NCBI RefSeq assembly: GCF_030247185.1
Contig: NC_080570.1
Location: 99,839,545-99,903,544, forward strand
DNA length: 64,000 bases
From: Malaya genurostris
Lineage: Eukaryota > Arthropoda > Insecta > Diptera > Culicidae
Direction of reading: 5' to 3'
Made by a program: the position numbers and the translations under genes
Shown: piece by piece, positions 22,691 to 34,737 of the stretch
How the letters are laid out: every line of letters starts with the position of its first letter
Position numbering within the stretch: position 1 is the first letter of the stretch
The notes under the pieces: model-generated
The model's input: only the letters and a program-made list of their open reading frames with translations
Databases searched by the model: none
What the model was told of the DNA's origin: nothing

Positions 22691-22807
22691 GTTCTTTTTT
22701 GTTCGAAAATTAGTTTTCGTTTTCCGAATTCGCTATGTTCTCACATGAAGATCGCGATCAATCGATTCTCGATTACTGGCTACCGATCCGGTTAGAAGTA
22801 CCAAAAA
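22691..22807 (-). other. BEL/Pao leader
   Basis: Untranslated leader between the 5' LTR and gag. A TGGTACTTCTAACC segment lies a few bases inside the LTR on the minus strand and could be the primer-binding site, but I cannot name the tRNA. Confidence 0.5.
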
Positions 22808-23001
22808 TGTAGCTCAAACAATTCAAGTGGACTGTATATCGAAGGCTCAGCGTACGCGAGGTTAAATAAAACATCCGCACACATAAGCGTCTGAATAATA
22901 ACTAATATATTTCGTCACCTTACACGTCTAACAGTTTTTAGTTGAATTTAAAGTAATGTCTGTAGAATACACTGGATCAAATGTTGTTAGTACTGCGAAC
23001 A
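22808..23001 (-). repeat. 5' LTR of the BEL/Pao element
   Basis: A 194-bp copy of the 3' LTR, followed by the duplication GAGGA at 23002-23006. Confidence 0.93.
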
Positions 23002-23186
23002 GAGGATGACGGCTGAATCTTTTCCTGGGTCTACGCGAAAACATCTCAAACCAACATAGTCCAATCCACGTGCGAATGTGTTGGTGTGGCTATTCTCAGC
23101 AGTTGAAAAGGTAATGCTAGTGTGAGTATGTCGTAATAACCCAGTGAATTTTGTTGAGCCGCATCGTGCCAATTATTGAAGACATA

Positions 23187-23950
<764 letters not shown>

Positions 23951-24649
23951 GTATCAATGATAGGATTCTGCTGTTGAAATAATGAGTTCAGATGAAAATA
24001 TTTTTCTTGCATTTAATATGCTGAAGTTTGTTCAGCCGATTCGGGTGAGTTTTCAAGAGTGGTTTACTTCAAAACGGATGGTATTCATGACATTTGTAAG
24101 CTGCTTAAGCCAAATCATTTCATTTTCCGAACTTTGGATTACTTGACGAATTATCATATGCGAATCGTGAATATCATATTGTGCATGCAGATAAAAATCG
24201 GAAGCGACGTCTCTCTCGCCTGATTATGTTGCTCCAGCGAAGTTCACTGTGCCCCAATGGTATGTAGACTGCCATGCGATATATTAATCATTCATAATTG
24301 TACGAAAATTAACTCCCTTGTAACGTTCAGTGTCAAACCCATTGATTCCCAAACATACATTATCAACTTTAAGCGCATACAGAAGTAATATTCCTTCGTT
24401 ATGTGCTTCGATAGTGGAGGCAAGATAATGTTTTCATTTATGTTAAAGCACGTGGTTAATAAACAAGACAACAAAATATGTATAAAGTAATATGATTCTA
24501 TCAGTTGATGTATAGGAAATGGCAGTTCAACTGACGTCGCTCGGCAACGTCGCTCGGCAACGTCGCTGCGCTGGACTGTCCAGCGAATTGCAGATTAGTG
24601 CTGCAGCGACAATATCTCGTGGAAAAATCGTGGCATGTAAGAACCATTA
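23951..24649. other. Unassigned DNA with a short GC-rich tandem repeat
   Basis: No gene is recognised. Around 24533-24570 a 13-14-bp unit CGTCGCTCGGCAA is repeated about three times. Confidence 0.35.
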
Positions 24650-24657
24650 GTTGTGAG

Positions 24658-27440
24658 CAGTGATGCCACTTTTTCCTGAGGTCAAATCCGTAGATTTGAC
24701 TCCAAGTCTAATTATACTCGTACATGCTCCTTTGAGACGAGCTTGCCGTGAACTTATATGGGGAAAACTCACTAAATGTATTCAAAAAAAAAGTTTAGAA
24801 TGAAAATTAGTACGTATCAAAAAGGCGGGTGGGTAATGTCAGAGACATAACTGGATGTCGTGAATACGAAAACAAATGACATGTTCCTTAACACTTCCGA
24901 ATATCAAATAGTTGATCAATTGTATGAATTATGCAAGCATTCCCCTTTTCCACATTTTTCGCAAAAACAAAGAAGGCTTCACTTGATCTCGATTACTGTG
25001 AATTTCACACAGCGAAAAGTGCAAGAATCTAACCAAACTGTTCTACATTTGCACTAAACTGAGGATATTTTCTTTCGATTTGCGAACAACACATCCTAAT
25101 AGTTCTTCAGAAAACTTTTAGAGCCATTAGAACGGCTGATTTTTTATAATGCTTTCCAACGATGCTTATTCATCCATCGAAATGACTGGCAGCTGTGACG
25201 TAATCACTCTTATCGGAAGCGAAACTAGCTTTGCAAACGGCACAAAATACATCTGCTCGCATTGGCGATAGAATCCAAACTGATTAGATTTTTGTTAGGA
25301 GCTTTCTTTTACGTGATTTCGTTTGTAGCATTTTCACTAATGGGCGGTCCTAACGGCTATAAAAATAGTCGCATACAGAATATTAATGTCGATTATTTTA
25401 TTTCGCATTTGCAAATTTATTGAAAAAAAAAACTATCAATATGCTGTAGGGATTCATTTCCAGCATTCAGAAGGGACAAATTGCGTAATTCTCTACGATA
25501 TTAAACTCGGAACATTTTTCGCAAAAAAAAGCTTCACTTGATCTCGATTACTGTGAATTTCACACAGCGAAAAGTGCACAAATCTAACCAAATTGTTCTT
25601 GATTTGCACTAAACTGAGGATAATTACCTGCGGTTTGCGAAAAACAAATCCTAATAGTTCTTTAGGAAAATTTTAGAGCCATTAGAACGGCTGATTTTTT
25701 ATAATGCTCTCCAACGTTGCTTTTTCATCCATCGAAATGACTGGCAGCTGTGACGTAATCGCTCTTGTCGAAAGCGAAACTAGCTGTGCAGACGACACAA
25801 AACACATCTGCTCGCAGTGGCGATAGAATCCAAACTGATTCAATTTTTGTTAAGAGTTTCCTTTATGTGATTTCGTTTGTAGCTTTTTCACTAATGGGCG
25901 GTCCTAACGGCTATAAAAATAGCCGCATACAGAATTTTTATGTCGATTATTTCATTTCGGATTTGCATAATTTATTGAAAAAAAACTATCAATATGCTGT
26001 AGGGATTCATTTCCAGCATTCAGAAGGGTCAAATTGCGTAATTCTCTACGATATTAAACTCGGAACATTTTTCGCAAAAAAAGGCTTCACTTGATCTCGA
26101 TTACTGTGAATTTCACACAGCGAAAAGTGCACAAATCTAACCAAATTGTTCTTGATTTGCACTAAACTGAGGATAATTACCTGCGATTTGCGAAAAACAA
26201 ATCCTAATAGTTCTTTAGAAAAATTTTAGAGCCATTAGAACGGCTGATTTTTTATAATGCTCTCCAACGTTGCTTTTTCATCCATCGAAATGACTGGCAG
26301 CTGTGACGTAATCGCTCTTGTCGAAAGCGAAACTAGCTGTGCAGACGACACAAAACACATCTGCTCGCAGTGGCGATAGAATCCAAACTGATTCAATTTT
26401 TGTTAAGAGATTTCCTTTTATGTGATTTCGTTTGTAGCTTTTTCACTAATGGGCGGTCCTAACGGCTATAAAAATAGCCGCATATAGAATTTCAATGTCG
26501 ATTATTTCATTTCGGATTTGCATAATTTATTGAAAGAGACTATCAATATGCTGTAGGGATTCGTTTCTAGCATTCAGAAGGACCAAATTGAGGAACTCAC
26601 TACGATATTCACCACTTTTGGAAACATTTTTCTTGAACGATTTGTTGTACAGCAGCAGCTATTTTCTTCTCTTCCTCAGAACGCGTTCTGATTGGCTGGT
26701 GTTGACATGGGTCAAATGAGATAGGTTTTTCAATAGTGTACTATTGAAATACTTCAATGCTCTTGCTATACACGTTTAAGTTGAAAAATTTCGATTCTAT
26801 TGGTAGTTAGATTATATAAATCCTTCCACAGATCACTGAGCTATGAGCTTTCAAAATACGAGAAAGGCAAACGCGCCATATGAATTATCCTCTTTGATAC
26901 TCGTTTATACCAAACATTTCAGAAAAGTTTAATTTTGAACTATTTGAGATTATGTCACACAACTGAAAATTTTATCATAAAATTGTGATCATATTTCCGA
27001 TGGCATGTAGCAAAAATTATGTTGATTCGTTAGATACAACAAGAGATATTCACGATCAAAAACTTATCACTCTCTCAGAGGGTAAATTTTGAAAAGGCAC
27101 CCCATAGTAAAGTAAGTCGTATTCACGACAATACAAGTAAATCAATAAATAAAAAAAACTACTTAAAATCATCAGCCTGGAATGCCAAGCGATAAAGACA
27201 GGCTTCCTTAAAATGAGTACTCAGTACCGGTAAATGTTTGATAGTTTTTATAATTGGACATACAAAAAAATCTGGATAAATGATGCGATCATATTCAAGC
27301 ATTTTCCGTACATATCTTGGAAAAAATTCATTTTTTTTAAATAATGAAAATCCGTAGAATTTTAAAGGTCCGTCCGTAGATCCGTAGAAAAGACAAAAAA
27401 CCGTAGATCTACGGATAAATCCGTAGGGTTGGCATCGCTG
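24658..27440. mobile_element. Non-autonomous hAT element, CCGTAGAT subfamily, carrying a foldback element
   Basis: Ends CAGTGATGCCA and TGGCATCGCTG, with a perfect 8-bp duplication GTTGTGAG (24650-24657, 27441-27448). Subterminal DNA iterates CCGTAGA/TCTACGG, especially at 27350-27425. The foldback element at 24822-27132 is nested inside; without it the hAT element is about 470 bp and non-coding. Confidence 0.92.
24822..27132 (-). mobile_element. Foldback-type element, three 555-bp units, nested in hAT
   Basis: The left end shows the tail module AAAAAGGCGGGTGGG, the right end the head module GTCGTATTCACGACAA. In between, the landmark ACTGAGGATA recurs at about 25055, 25613 and 26165, giving a period of 552-558 bp. 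Each unit carries GGCTATAAAAATAGCC or a close variant. An open frame at 25765-26094 reads across a unit and differs in other copies, so I do not call it a gene. Confidence 0.8.
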
Positions 27441-27448
27441 GTTGTGAG

Positions 27449-27531
27449 ATCTGCTGTTTTATACATTGGCTTTAACGATAAGAAGAATACTGGTATAATC
27501 ACTCCTCATGTTCACTCCGCTAGAACATAAT
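27449..27531. other. Spacer
   Basis: Nothing recognised. Confidence 0.3.
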
Positions 27532-27678
27532 CGCCCTTATTCTGAATAACGTCGTATCGTTTTTTCCCATGTATTTCATTTGTATTCCCCATAACGCAAG
27601 CAAAATCAAAGGTAGCTATGATTCGATCGAACCACATTCGATCGAAAAATCAATACGTCGTTATTCAGAATAAGGGCG
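27532..27678. mobile_element. 147-bp MITE with CGCCCTTATT ends
   Basis: Inverted ends CGCCCTTATTCTGAATAACG match perfectly for 20 bp, flanked by AAT on both sides (27529-27531, 27679-27681). The terminus and 3-bp duplication resemble the GGCCCTTATT family, but the interior is unrelated. Confidence 0.85.
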
Positions 27679-28335
27679 AATATTGATTCTCAGGACTGAA
27701 TACTAAGCAAAACGATGTGGTGGCTCGACGAATGAGAGACCTTTTGATACAATTCTTGAACGAATCCAGCGTTCATGTCAAAGTTAATGGACACAATATT
27801 TAATAAAAGGGTAATTTGATGTCCAAGTATTTTTCATTTTATCGCTAATTCGTTAATCGAAAATTGATCCTGTCATTATCCTGCTACGAACATTCATCAA
27901 ACACGACTAAATAATATCACTAGCGGTGAAGCAGGTTATGGACAACCGTTCAAAATTAGTTTATTACTTTCGATAATCCCTAAGGGTTTGCTATTAAATT
28001 TTTAAATGTCTTCAGTACAAATAAGTCTTGACATTCAATGACAAACAACCATCCCCGAGGGCTGCTTTTGGAAATTTGTGGGGTCAATTTAAAGTATTTA
28101 TCTTGGTCATCTCTTTTTCATCCATCTGTTAATTTGTTTATTTGTTTATTTAGGAGCAAGGGAAAAGCCTGCTGGAGCTGAGATTTTGGTTCTCCTTCTC
28201 CAGCCGGCATAAAACCTTCTCATCTTTTGTATAAAGAGATAACATTTGACCAAATGATACATAACAAAATCTTTAATTACCCTTATTTAAACTACAAGCT
28301 AACTAACAACTATTGATATCGTCTAATTATCCTAA
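27679..28335. other. Unassigned DNA
   Basis: No gene is seen. At 28130-28230 a stretch with TTTATTTGTTTATTTA and a pyrimidine/purine-rich block looks like the 3' tail of a retroelement on the minus strand, without coding support. Confidence 0.3.
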
Positions 28336-28826
28336 CACAGATAACAGATATACAGGCTCACATATGAACTGTGTGTAAAATTTGCTCAATCAGCATGGCG
28401 AACACTTGCAGATGTCACCACTATCGACACGAGGTGCCACCACTATTTGGGTGCCGCTTTCACTTGAGACACAAATTTGGATGCAACATTCATTTCTCGC
28501 TAGATTTTTGTTTTGCTGTTGATTAAAACGACAAGTTTATTTTTGTTTTATTCCGATCGAATTCTCGTGTGATTTATGCGACATGGTAATAAAATTGTCT
28601 TTAACACTTAGGGAAATCGTGTGATAAGTGTTAAAATTGTTGTAGTTGGAATATTTCTACAACAGGCAGGAGGATTTTGTTATCGTTCCGGAACGTAGTG
28701 GAACGTTTTGAAAGATCGCGGCGAACAGTCGAGTAGGTGGCAATAGTGTTTCCAACGTATAGCAAATTTGAAATTTACACAGGATTTTGAAAATTTTTGT
28801 TCGAGCCTGTATATCTGTTATCTGTG
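28336..28826. mobile_element. TIR element with CACAGATAACAG ends
   Basis: Inverted termini beginning CACAGATAACAGATATACAG match for 24 bp (28336-28359 and 28803-28826). The 491-bp interior is non-coding. No clear target duplication is found, so the superfamily is left open. Confidence 0.75.
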
Positions 28827-29358
28827 GTATGTGAATTTGCAATTTCGTTTTTTAGCAGACTTTGCAATTATGCCGACTTTTTTGCAGATTTTCGAAATTT
28901 TTATAAACAATCGTCCATTTTAATGACGTTTGCTATTACTGTAGGGGTTTCGTTTGGTTTTTTCGCCATACTTCTAAATATTGAGGTCGCTTAGGACTAT
29001 TTCCAATACGCAGACGTCTAAAATTTCACCTGGCATCGCTACCAGAAAATTGGACAGTTGTTTTAACCCCTTCGGTGTCTGTTGTATTGAAATTAACTAC
29101 CATTAGAGCCAAAAGAAACATTAATCGGCTGTTGGATTGAGACCAATTGCATTTTCAACTGGTAAAATTCCTTAGCGACAATTGTTATTTCATTGTTCAT
29201 CGAAAGTATCAACAAATGTATATCTGTCAAAGACGACCAACATTGTAGAGTAGACAAATAGCACAATCGAATAAAGCACGAGGTTTTGAAAACCAAGGCG
29301 TCGATTAATACAAAATATAAATGAAAAGGGAACATACTAAGCACAAAATAATCATTAC
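28827..29358. other. Unassigned AT-rich DNA
   Basis: No gene is recognised. A 10-bp AACCCCTTCG at about 29066 pairs with its inverse near 29768, which could mark another decayed TIR element around the MITE at 29359. Confidence 0.3.
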
Positions 29359-29590
29359 GTACGATTCAGACGATCCGTCTTCTTTTGTCACAGTCAATCT
29401 CCGTCACCGGCACCGTCAACAATAATTACATGCATTTTCATGGAGCCATTCACACGTATCGTCACCGTCACGGAACGTCGTGACGGACGGAGCGTGTGAA
29501 CGTTCCGGTAAAGAAAGTATTAAACTAATTTTGACGGAAGCTGACGTTCCGGTGACGGTGACGGAAGGAGGCGGATCGTCTGAATCGTAC
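29359..29590. mobile_element. MITE with GTACGATTCAGACGATCCG ends
   Basis: Perfect 19-bp inverted termini enclose a 232-bp unit rich in CCGTCACCG and CGGTGACGG, which form inverted pairs. A half copy of the same terminus, followed by the same CCGTCACCG motifs, lies at 40245-40330 upstream of a THAP-domain remnant. Confidence 0.85.
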
Positions 29591-29863
29591 ATTATGTCAA
29601 ATAAATAGCACACGATTAAAAAATCCGTGCAAGTTGTAGCCTTAATCTGCCACATACGCATTATCAATATGAATTCATTATGACTGAAGTTTTCTCAATA
29701 ATAAATAAAAAATTAGTCATTGTAACGGTCAATTTAAAAATTATTTTTTTCTGGCTTGTGGTCTCGAAGGGGTTGAATCGATACGAATGACAGTTTCGCT
29801 ATCTTTGCGGCATTTTGTCGCTATCTTATCGCATCGCAATCTTTTCTAGCCGACAGTGAAAAT

Positions 29864-30665
29864 CACTATAGCGCTAAGACAAGACCTGACATCTGGGGGG
29901 GCTGCTTTTGTTCCAAAATGGACCAGTTTCTGATTGGCTGATTTTGATGTTGCTACCCGCACTTTGTGAAAGGAAAAAACTTTTGCAGGGTACGCGAGCA
30001 ATGATGCCAAGTATAAAGAAAATCAGAAAACAAGTTTATTAAAATGTATAATTTTAGCTCACAAATGACAATGAAAATTTTCGGAGAATGTTTCACTTTT
30101 TTTTAATTTCATTGGTAAAAAATGTTTATAGTGGCAGCACTGTGTAATTAAAATAGGCATCAAGCCGTTTTTCTTTTTAGTGAATTAAAGTGTAACCAAA
30201 AAAGATTTGTTAAATTAGTGTAAACTCGAAAGTGTGTTTAGTTTTACGAGAAGAATGAACTGTTGTGTTCCACACTGTGGTCGCACTTAGCAATTCTATC
30301 CAAACCTGACTTTTTCCGGTTTCCAAAAGATCCGGTAATACTTCAACAATGGATTCGATTTTGCGTTCAACATGAGATATTTCGTGTTTTGTCATCAAAG
30401 CTCAATTAATTGTTTTTAAGCATTAATATATAATAAAGAAATGCATTCAATAAAACATTTTTCATGTTTATTTCAAATCAAAAACCTGAAGTCTAAAAAT
30501 TGAATGTAATTTTCCTAGCATAGTTATTAAAAAATCTATAAATATGGCTACACTGTAGCCGATACGTTGACATTTATTCCACAGGGCGAAAATGACGAGA
30601 AGGATGATTCGGAAGGAAGAATAAGAAGCCAGTTGTCAGGTCTTGTCTTTGCTATAGCGTAATTA
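29864..30665 (+). mobile_element. Candidate P-like or other THAP-bearing TIR element
   Basis: AAGACAAGACCTGACA (about 29875-29890) recurs exactly inverted at about 30635-30650, each preceded or followed outward by CTATAGC. The roughly 800-bp space between holds the THAP remnant at 30255-30405. THAP domains are the DNA-binding part of P-element transposases, so a fossil of that type is plausible. No target duplication is resolved. Confidence 0.45.
30255..30405 (+). pseudogene. THAP-domain exon remnant
   Basis: The start codon opens MNCCVPHCGRT, the first Cys pair of a C2CH THAP finger. A stop and a frameshift follow, and the next frame continues with FFRFPKDP and QQWIRFCVQHEIFRV, the Trp-containing middle of a THAP domain, to a TAA near 30403. 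The Cys-x-x-His end is not present. Stop plus frameshift make it a fossil. Confidence 0.6.
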
Positions 30666-30947
30666 TAACAACATTAACCAATGCTGCCAGTTAGTCACAT
30701 TTTCAGTTATTTTAACTTGTCAAAGACGAATAGAATAACAGGCCAGGCTAACTTGTTCATTCGCTGAACCAAACATTGACGGTCCGTTTATATAGGACCT
30801 AGGGGTATTATTATATGTATTTGGTTACATCACCGTAAACGCATGCGTAAACTTCGGTAGTGATAAATGTTCATGCGCACAATTACCATAGCTAAGAATT
30901 GGCCGAGTAGTATAAGTAGCATTTTTTACACTTGGTTAATTGGAAAA
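30406..30947. other. Region upstream of the F-box gene
   Basis: Repeat-derived DNA. A segment at about 30750-30830 matches 85-165 of the window, with its second half inverted relative to the first. The gene's promoter must lie in the last 100-200 bp; no clear TATA box is seen. Confidence 0.35.
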
Positions 30948-32687
30948 ATGCATCGCTTGTCAATAGAATGTATACCAAACGAGGTAAATGGTAAATAACT
31001 GGAGTAATTCAATCGTTTTCTGAAAGATATTCGTTTAGATATTCGAGAAAATCATAGCGTATCTAAATATTGAAGACAGAAAAGTTGCGGCTCTTGTCAG
31101 TAAACGGTGGGAAAAATTTGCCTTTTCTCGTATTGCACTAACAGATATTTCGTTGGAAATTAATTGTTCCAAACATAGTGCCAGGGATTACTGGAGTGTT
31201 CTGGAAAAAAGCTGTCGTGGCTATAAAAATATTGTACTGAAATTTTCGGAGGATGTTGAAAAATACTTACTTAAGATATTGGATAAATTTCAGAGTAGCT
31301 TAGAGCATATTACAATTGAACAAGACGTCGATGCTCGTATTTTACGAACGGAAATTTCTCCAGATTATTTTATACAGCTCATGAACAAATTGTTTAACGT
31401 AAAGTATCTTCTCATCAAAACAAAACTGGAGATAACTGACGAAGTCGTGGAGAATGTAAAAATTCCTTTATTATTAAAATTGGAAACAATTAGTTTTTAT
31501 ACGCATGGATTGGAGAAAGATTGGATTGATTGGCCTAACATAGCACCTAATTTAAAAAATATCGGTTTTCCACTAGAAGATGGTCAAACAGGGTTTCCTA
31601 GTGTAATAGATCACTTTATGAAACAAATTTTACATCTCAGTATTGACGCGCGTTTCATAGAACGTGATCAATTAAAATTTTGCCTACATAGTTTCCCACT
31701 TTTGCACAAACTGCGAGTTCTATTTCCCATCAACAATCTACCGGCAAGAAAACATGTTATTCGTTTCATTCAAAGTTGCTCTTTTTTAACTGAGATAAGT
31801 TTATTTGATAATTTTATCTGTCGTGAAACTCTTCAAGTCATAGCAAAACATTGTACTCAGATGAGAATCATCAGTCTAGATGCAAACCAAGTTCCTACAG
31901 AAATATTCGCCATTCTATCTCAACTTACTTGCTTGAAGCAGTTGATACTGCAAAAGATGACTGTTGATTCGACTATGATTATTATGTCAGGATACTTCAC
32001 AACTTTAGAGCAACTAACCTGCCTATCAGTACGATTTGACAATCCAGATGCTTTTTTTGAAAATCTTCACAAACGAAGGCCTCGATTATTTGTGCTAGAG
32101 CTGTTGGATCGCTTCCGCTTTGGAATTAATAACTTCAATCAAAATGGTGTCGTACAGGCAGTGTGCAAAAATTTAATCAATCTCAGGCAACTATCAGTTG
32201 TAGATTGGGTAAGTAAACTTGTTTAAAAACAAACAATTTAACATTTATTTTTTTCAGGCAATACTAGATACTTCCATTTTTAATTGGCTCAGCAAACTAG
32301 ATAAACTTGTTGAATTGAGACTAAAATGTATCGGAATTAATGCCAATAAAAGCATCATGGCATGTACAACGATTAAAAAAGTAATATTGGATGCAGATTC
32401 GGTACGAGTTTACAGAAACATGTTTTAGATTTTGTGAAATAAATTTATCACCGTTGCAGTTGAAACCTACTGATGTTATACCTCCTGTCAATAATCTCCA
32501 ACTAGAGGAAGTAATTTCAAAAGGATTCCCTTGTTTAAAATCGCTGGAACTCCGTAAAGCATTTTTAGACAAAACAATGTTTTCCGAACTTCAAGTGGAA
32601 AAACTTCGAAAATCAATTCCCAGTTGCATATTCTATCGAAAAAATAGATTAAGGATATCTAACACAGACTACGCTGCGCTTATGTAG
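30948..32687 (+). CDS. F-box / leucine-rich-repeat protein (three exons, one frameshift)
   Basis: F-box proteins recruit substrates to SCF ubiquitin ligases through Skp1. Exons are 30948-30983, 31039-32208 and 32258-32687, with GT-AG introns of 55 and 49 bp. The F-box spans the first junction: MHRLSIECIPNE, then IFEKIIAYLNIEDRKVAAL and VSKRWEKFA, matching the LP-E-I-L consensus. The rest has weakly regular Leu-rich repeats (LTCLKQLILQKM, LINLRQLSVVDW), as in FBXL-type proteins. Exon 3 changes frame by one base between 32391 and 32427; coding is good on both sides, so this is a real mutation or a sequence error. With the shift ignored the protein would be about 544 residues. AATAAA lies at 32700. 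It converges with misato, with under 30 bp between the stops. Confidence 0.8.
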
Positions 32688-32699
32688 CACTATAATGAA

Positions 32700-32705
32700 A
32701 AATAA
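32700..32705 (+). terminator. Polyadenylation signal of the F-box gene
   Basis: AATAAA 12 nt after the stop. It lies within 15 bp of the misato stop codon on the other strand, so the two transcripts probably overlap at their 3' ends. Confidence 0.6.
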
Positions 32706-32713
32706 AATTAGTT

Positions 32714-34440
32714 TCAAATCTCATAATTATCATAATATCGCTCTTTAAGTTCAATTAAACGTTCTAAACTTTCTTTATAATTTTCGGATTCTAAACCATC
32801 TTCACCAAAACGTGGAATTTTCGCTATTTTGATGCGGCTGACTTCTTTGTATAGGCTGTCCAATGCGGAGAATAATTCGCCAGACGATTGTATTAGAGAT
32901 TGAACCGGTGTCGACGTGACTTCTAGCAAATAAAAGGGCCGTTAAAAAAATTCAAGGTACCACGAACCAACTTACTCTGATTTAAACCACGGTTAAAATC
33001 GTTTAGATATCCATCTGGCCCAATACATGAAGCAAACAATTCAAACGGAAATGGGGTCTTAAGTTTCATTGGTGTTTGACATGCTGTTACGTGGCTCATA
33101 CTGGCGTGAAATTGACACTGGTAATAATATTGAAGCATTTCACTCACTGTATCACACCTATATGCAGCCATTCGTTGTTGTCGTTGGGCAGATTTTGACA
33201 TTGGAGGTCTTTTCAAACGGGCTTTAGAAATTCCACGAACAGTGACAGATTGCACTACATACTTAGAGCCAATCGTGGCATTTGGTGTTAGCTGCCTATA
33301 GAATAATCGCTCACTTTTATCCAAAAAGTCAATAAGATCTTCAGAACTTCTCATTGGAAATGGTAACGATAGTCCTGCCGCAGCCATTTTTCGGCCATAA
33401 GGAGAGAGCTCACTGCATAAACTAGCTAAGTAATTTTCACTGGAATGATTTTTCAGTCGATATCGTAAGGAGGCAGTATCAAGAAATGTGGCCAATAAGG
33501 CAGAAGTGTGATAGAAGTTTGTCTCATCATAAGAAATATTTGGAAAAATACACGGTTTCGCTGTATCTCTCCAGCATTGTTCCATAGTCGAAAGCGGAAT
33601 AAAAAGTGAACAACGTTCAATCAATTCAGAAAAAGCTAGCGCTATATTAATAACTCTAATGGAGGTACTCATCGTTTCGTCAGCGTTTTTGTAGTTCAAC
33701 TGTTTCGGAGGAAATACGGGAAATACCAAACTTGCTTTGCCGTATTCATCTTGAATATACTCTAGAGTTTTGATAGCTACACCGGTAAAACCGTCAACAC
33801 AGTCGAACAAAAGTTGAAAACCTTGGCATTGATCACATTCCTCTACATACTGACGTATTTTATCAGTAAATTGTTCCTGAACATCACACTTTCTCCAAAG
33901 TTCCATCCCACTGGTAATGGTATCAAATCGGTGTTCTTCCTTGGAATGGATGTATTCATTTACAATATTAATACTTCTGGGATGGTATCTTGCGTAAGAG
34001 AAATCAATCCAATCTTCAACAGAATTAACAAAATCGTAGTCCTTCTCCTGTTCGATAACAGAATTATTTGGTTGTTCCAAATCATGTTGATATGCATTTC
34101 TTTCAACATGTTCTTCTTTGACAACTGTTACCTTATTGGGATCCCACAAGACTTCATTAACGATATCCTCCTTGCTGTTTTCACTACTATAATCATTATA
34201 CAACTGCCCATCTTCTTGCATAAACTTCAATGTTCCTTTCAGGTCAAGTAACAGCATTCTTGGGGTAAACGTAGTTTGACGGTTATTAGTTTGTCCTTCA
34301 CGATATAGAACATCATGATCAACTTCAGTTTCTTCGGTTTCTGAGTCGTAAGAAAATGATGCTTCTTGAATATTCCACCAATGAGTCCCAACATAGTTTG
34401 CATAATTTCCTAACTGAAGTGTGATAATTTCTCGAGACAT
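32714..34440 (-). CDS. misato: Protein Misato homologue (two exons)
   Basis: Misato/DML1 proteins are tubulin-related proteins needed for mitochondrial distribution and, in flies, chromosome segregation and microtubule assembly. The start MSREIITLQLGNYANYVGTH at 34440 is the conserved Misato N-terminus; an open extension upstream to 34533 is not conserved-looking. Exon 1 is 34440-32976, the intron 32975-32923 (53 bp, GTAAGT...CTAG), exon 2 32922-32714, giving 557 residues, close to the family length. Recognisable family segments include FTPRMLLLDLKG, EQCQGF-like CDQCQGFQLLFD and the tubulin-like GLSLPFPMRS. The frame is intact, with no sign of decay. It is flanked by the convergent F-box gene and, upstream, by an I-clade retrotransposon inserted about 190 bp from the start codon. 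Confidence 0.93.
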
Positions 34441-34737
34441 TCTCTGGATAAGTATAATTAAACTGGTTATTCTAAAAAAAATAAATTTAAAATCAATTTT
34501 CTCCGTAAAAAACGATTTGATGCATACATGCACACAAGAACTAAGGTATGAATATAAGTTTATGTCAATACAAAACTGCGATATTTTATAATCAAGATTC
34601 TATAAAGTCATTAAATGATATTTTATATTTTTTTTTTTTTTGTTTACAGCTTTTCTCGGCTAAGACCACGTTTGGTCCATCTCGCCGGCCTTCGTGTTAT
34701 TGTGTTTTGTGAATTTTTCGATGTTGTGTTGGCTTCT

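Larger units (their letters stand above)
14436..23001 (-). mobile_element. BEL/Pao LTR retrotransposon, full length but decayed and multiply invaded
   Basis: Two near-identical 194-bp LTRs (14436-14629 and 22808-23001, TG...CA on the plus strand) are flanked by a perfect 5-bp duplication GAGGA (14431-14435, 23002-23006). Gag, protease, RT, RNase H and integrase lie between them on the minus strand in Pao order. A purine tract (GGCCGGGAGGA on the minus strand) abuts the 3' LTR as a polypurine primer. Coding is broken by frameshifts near 18425, between 17400 and 17490, near 17270, near 16520 and near 14960, by a stop at 15645-15647, and by nested insertions at 18691, 19386 and 19613. It cannot encode a complete polyprotein. 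Confidence 0.95.

Noticed and set aside
14665..23001. Intact retroviral-type element
   Set aside because: The LTRs and duplication are clear, but at least five frame breaks and several insertions rule out an intact polyprotein.
29066..29772. TIR element marked by AACCCCTTCG inverted pair
   Set aside because: Only 10 bp match and no target duplication is found; too weak to list as an element.
30000..30143. Additional small hAT element (CAATGATGCCAAGT start)
   Set aside because: The right end is a poor match and no 8-bp duplication is found.
33814..34251. 145-residue plus-strand frame
   Set aside because: It is antisense to the conserved misato coding sequence and has no domain of its own.
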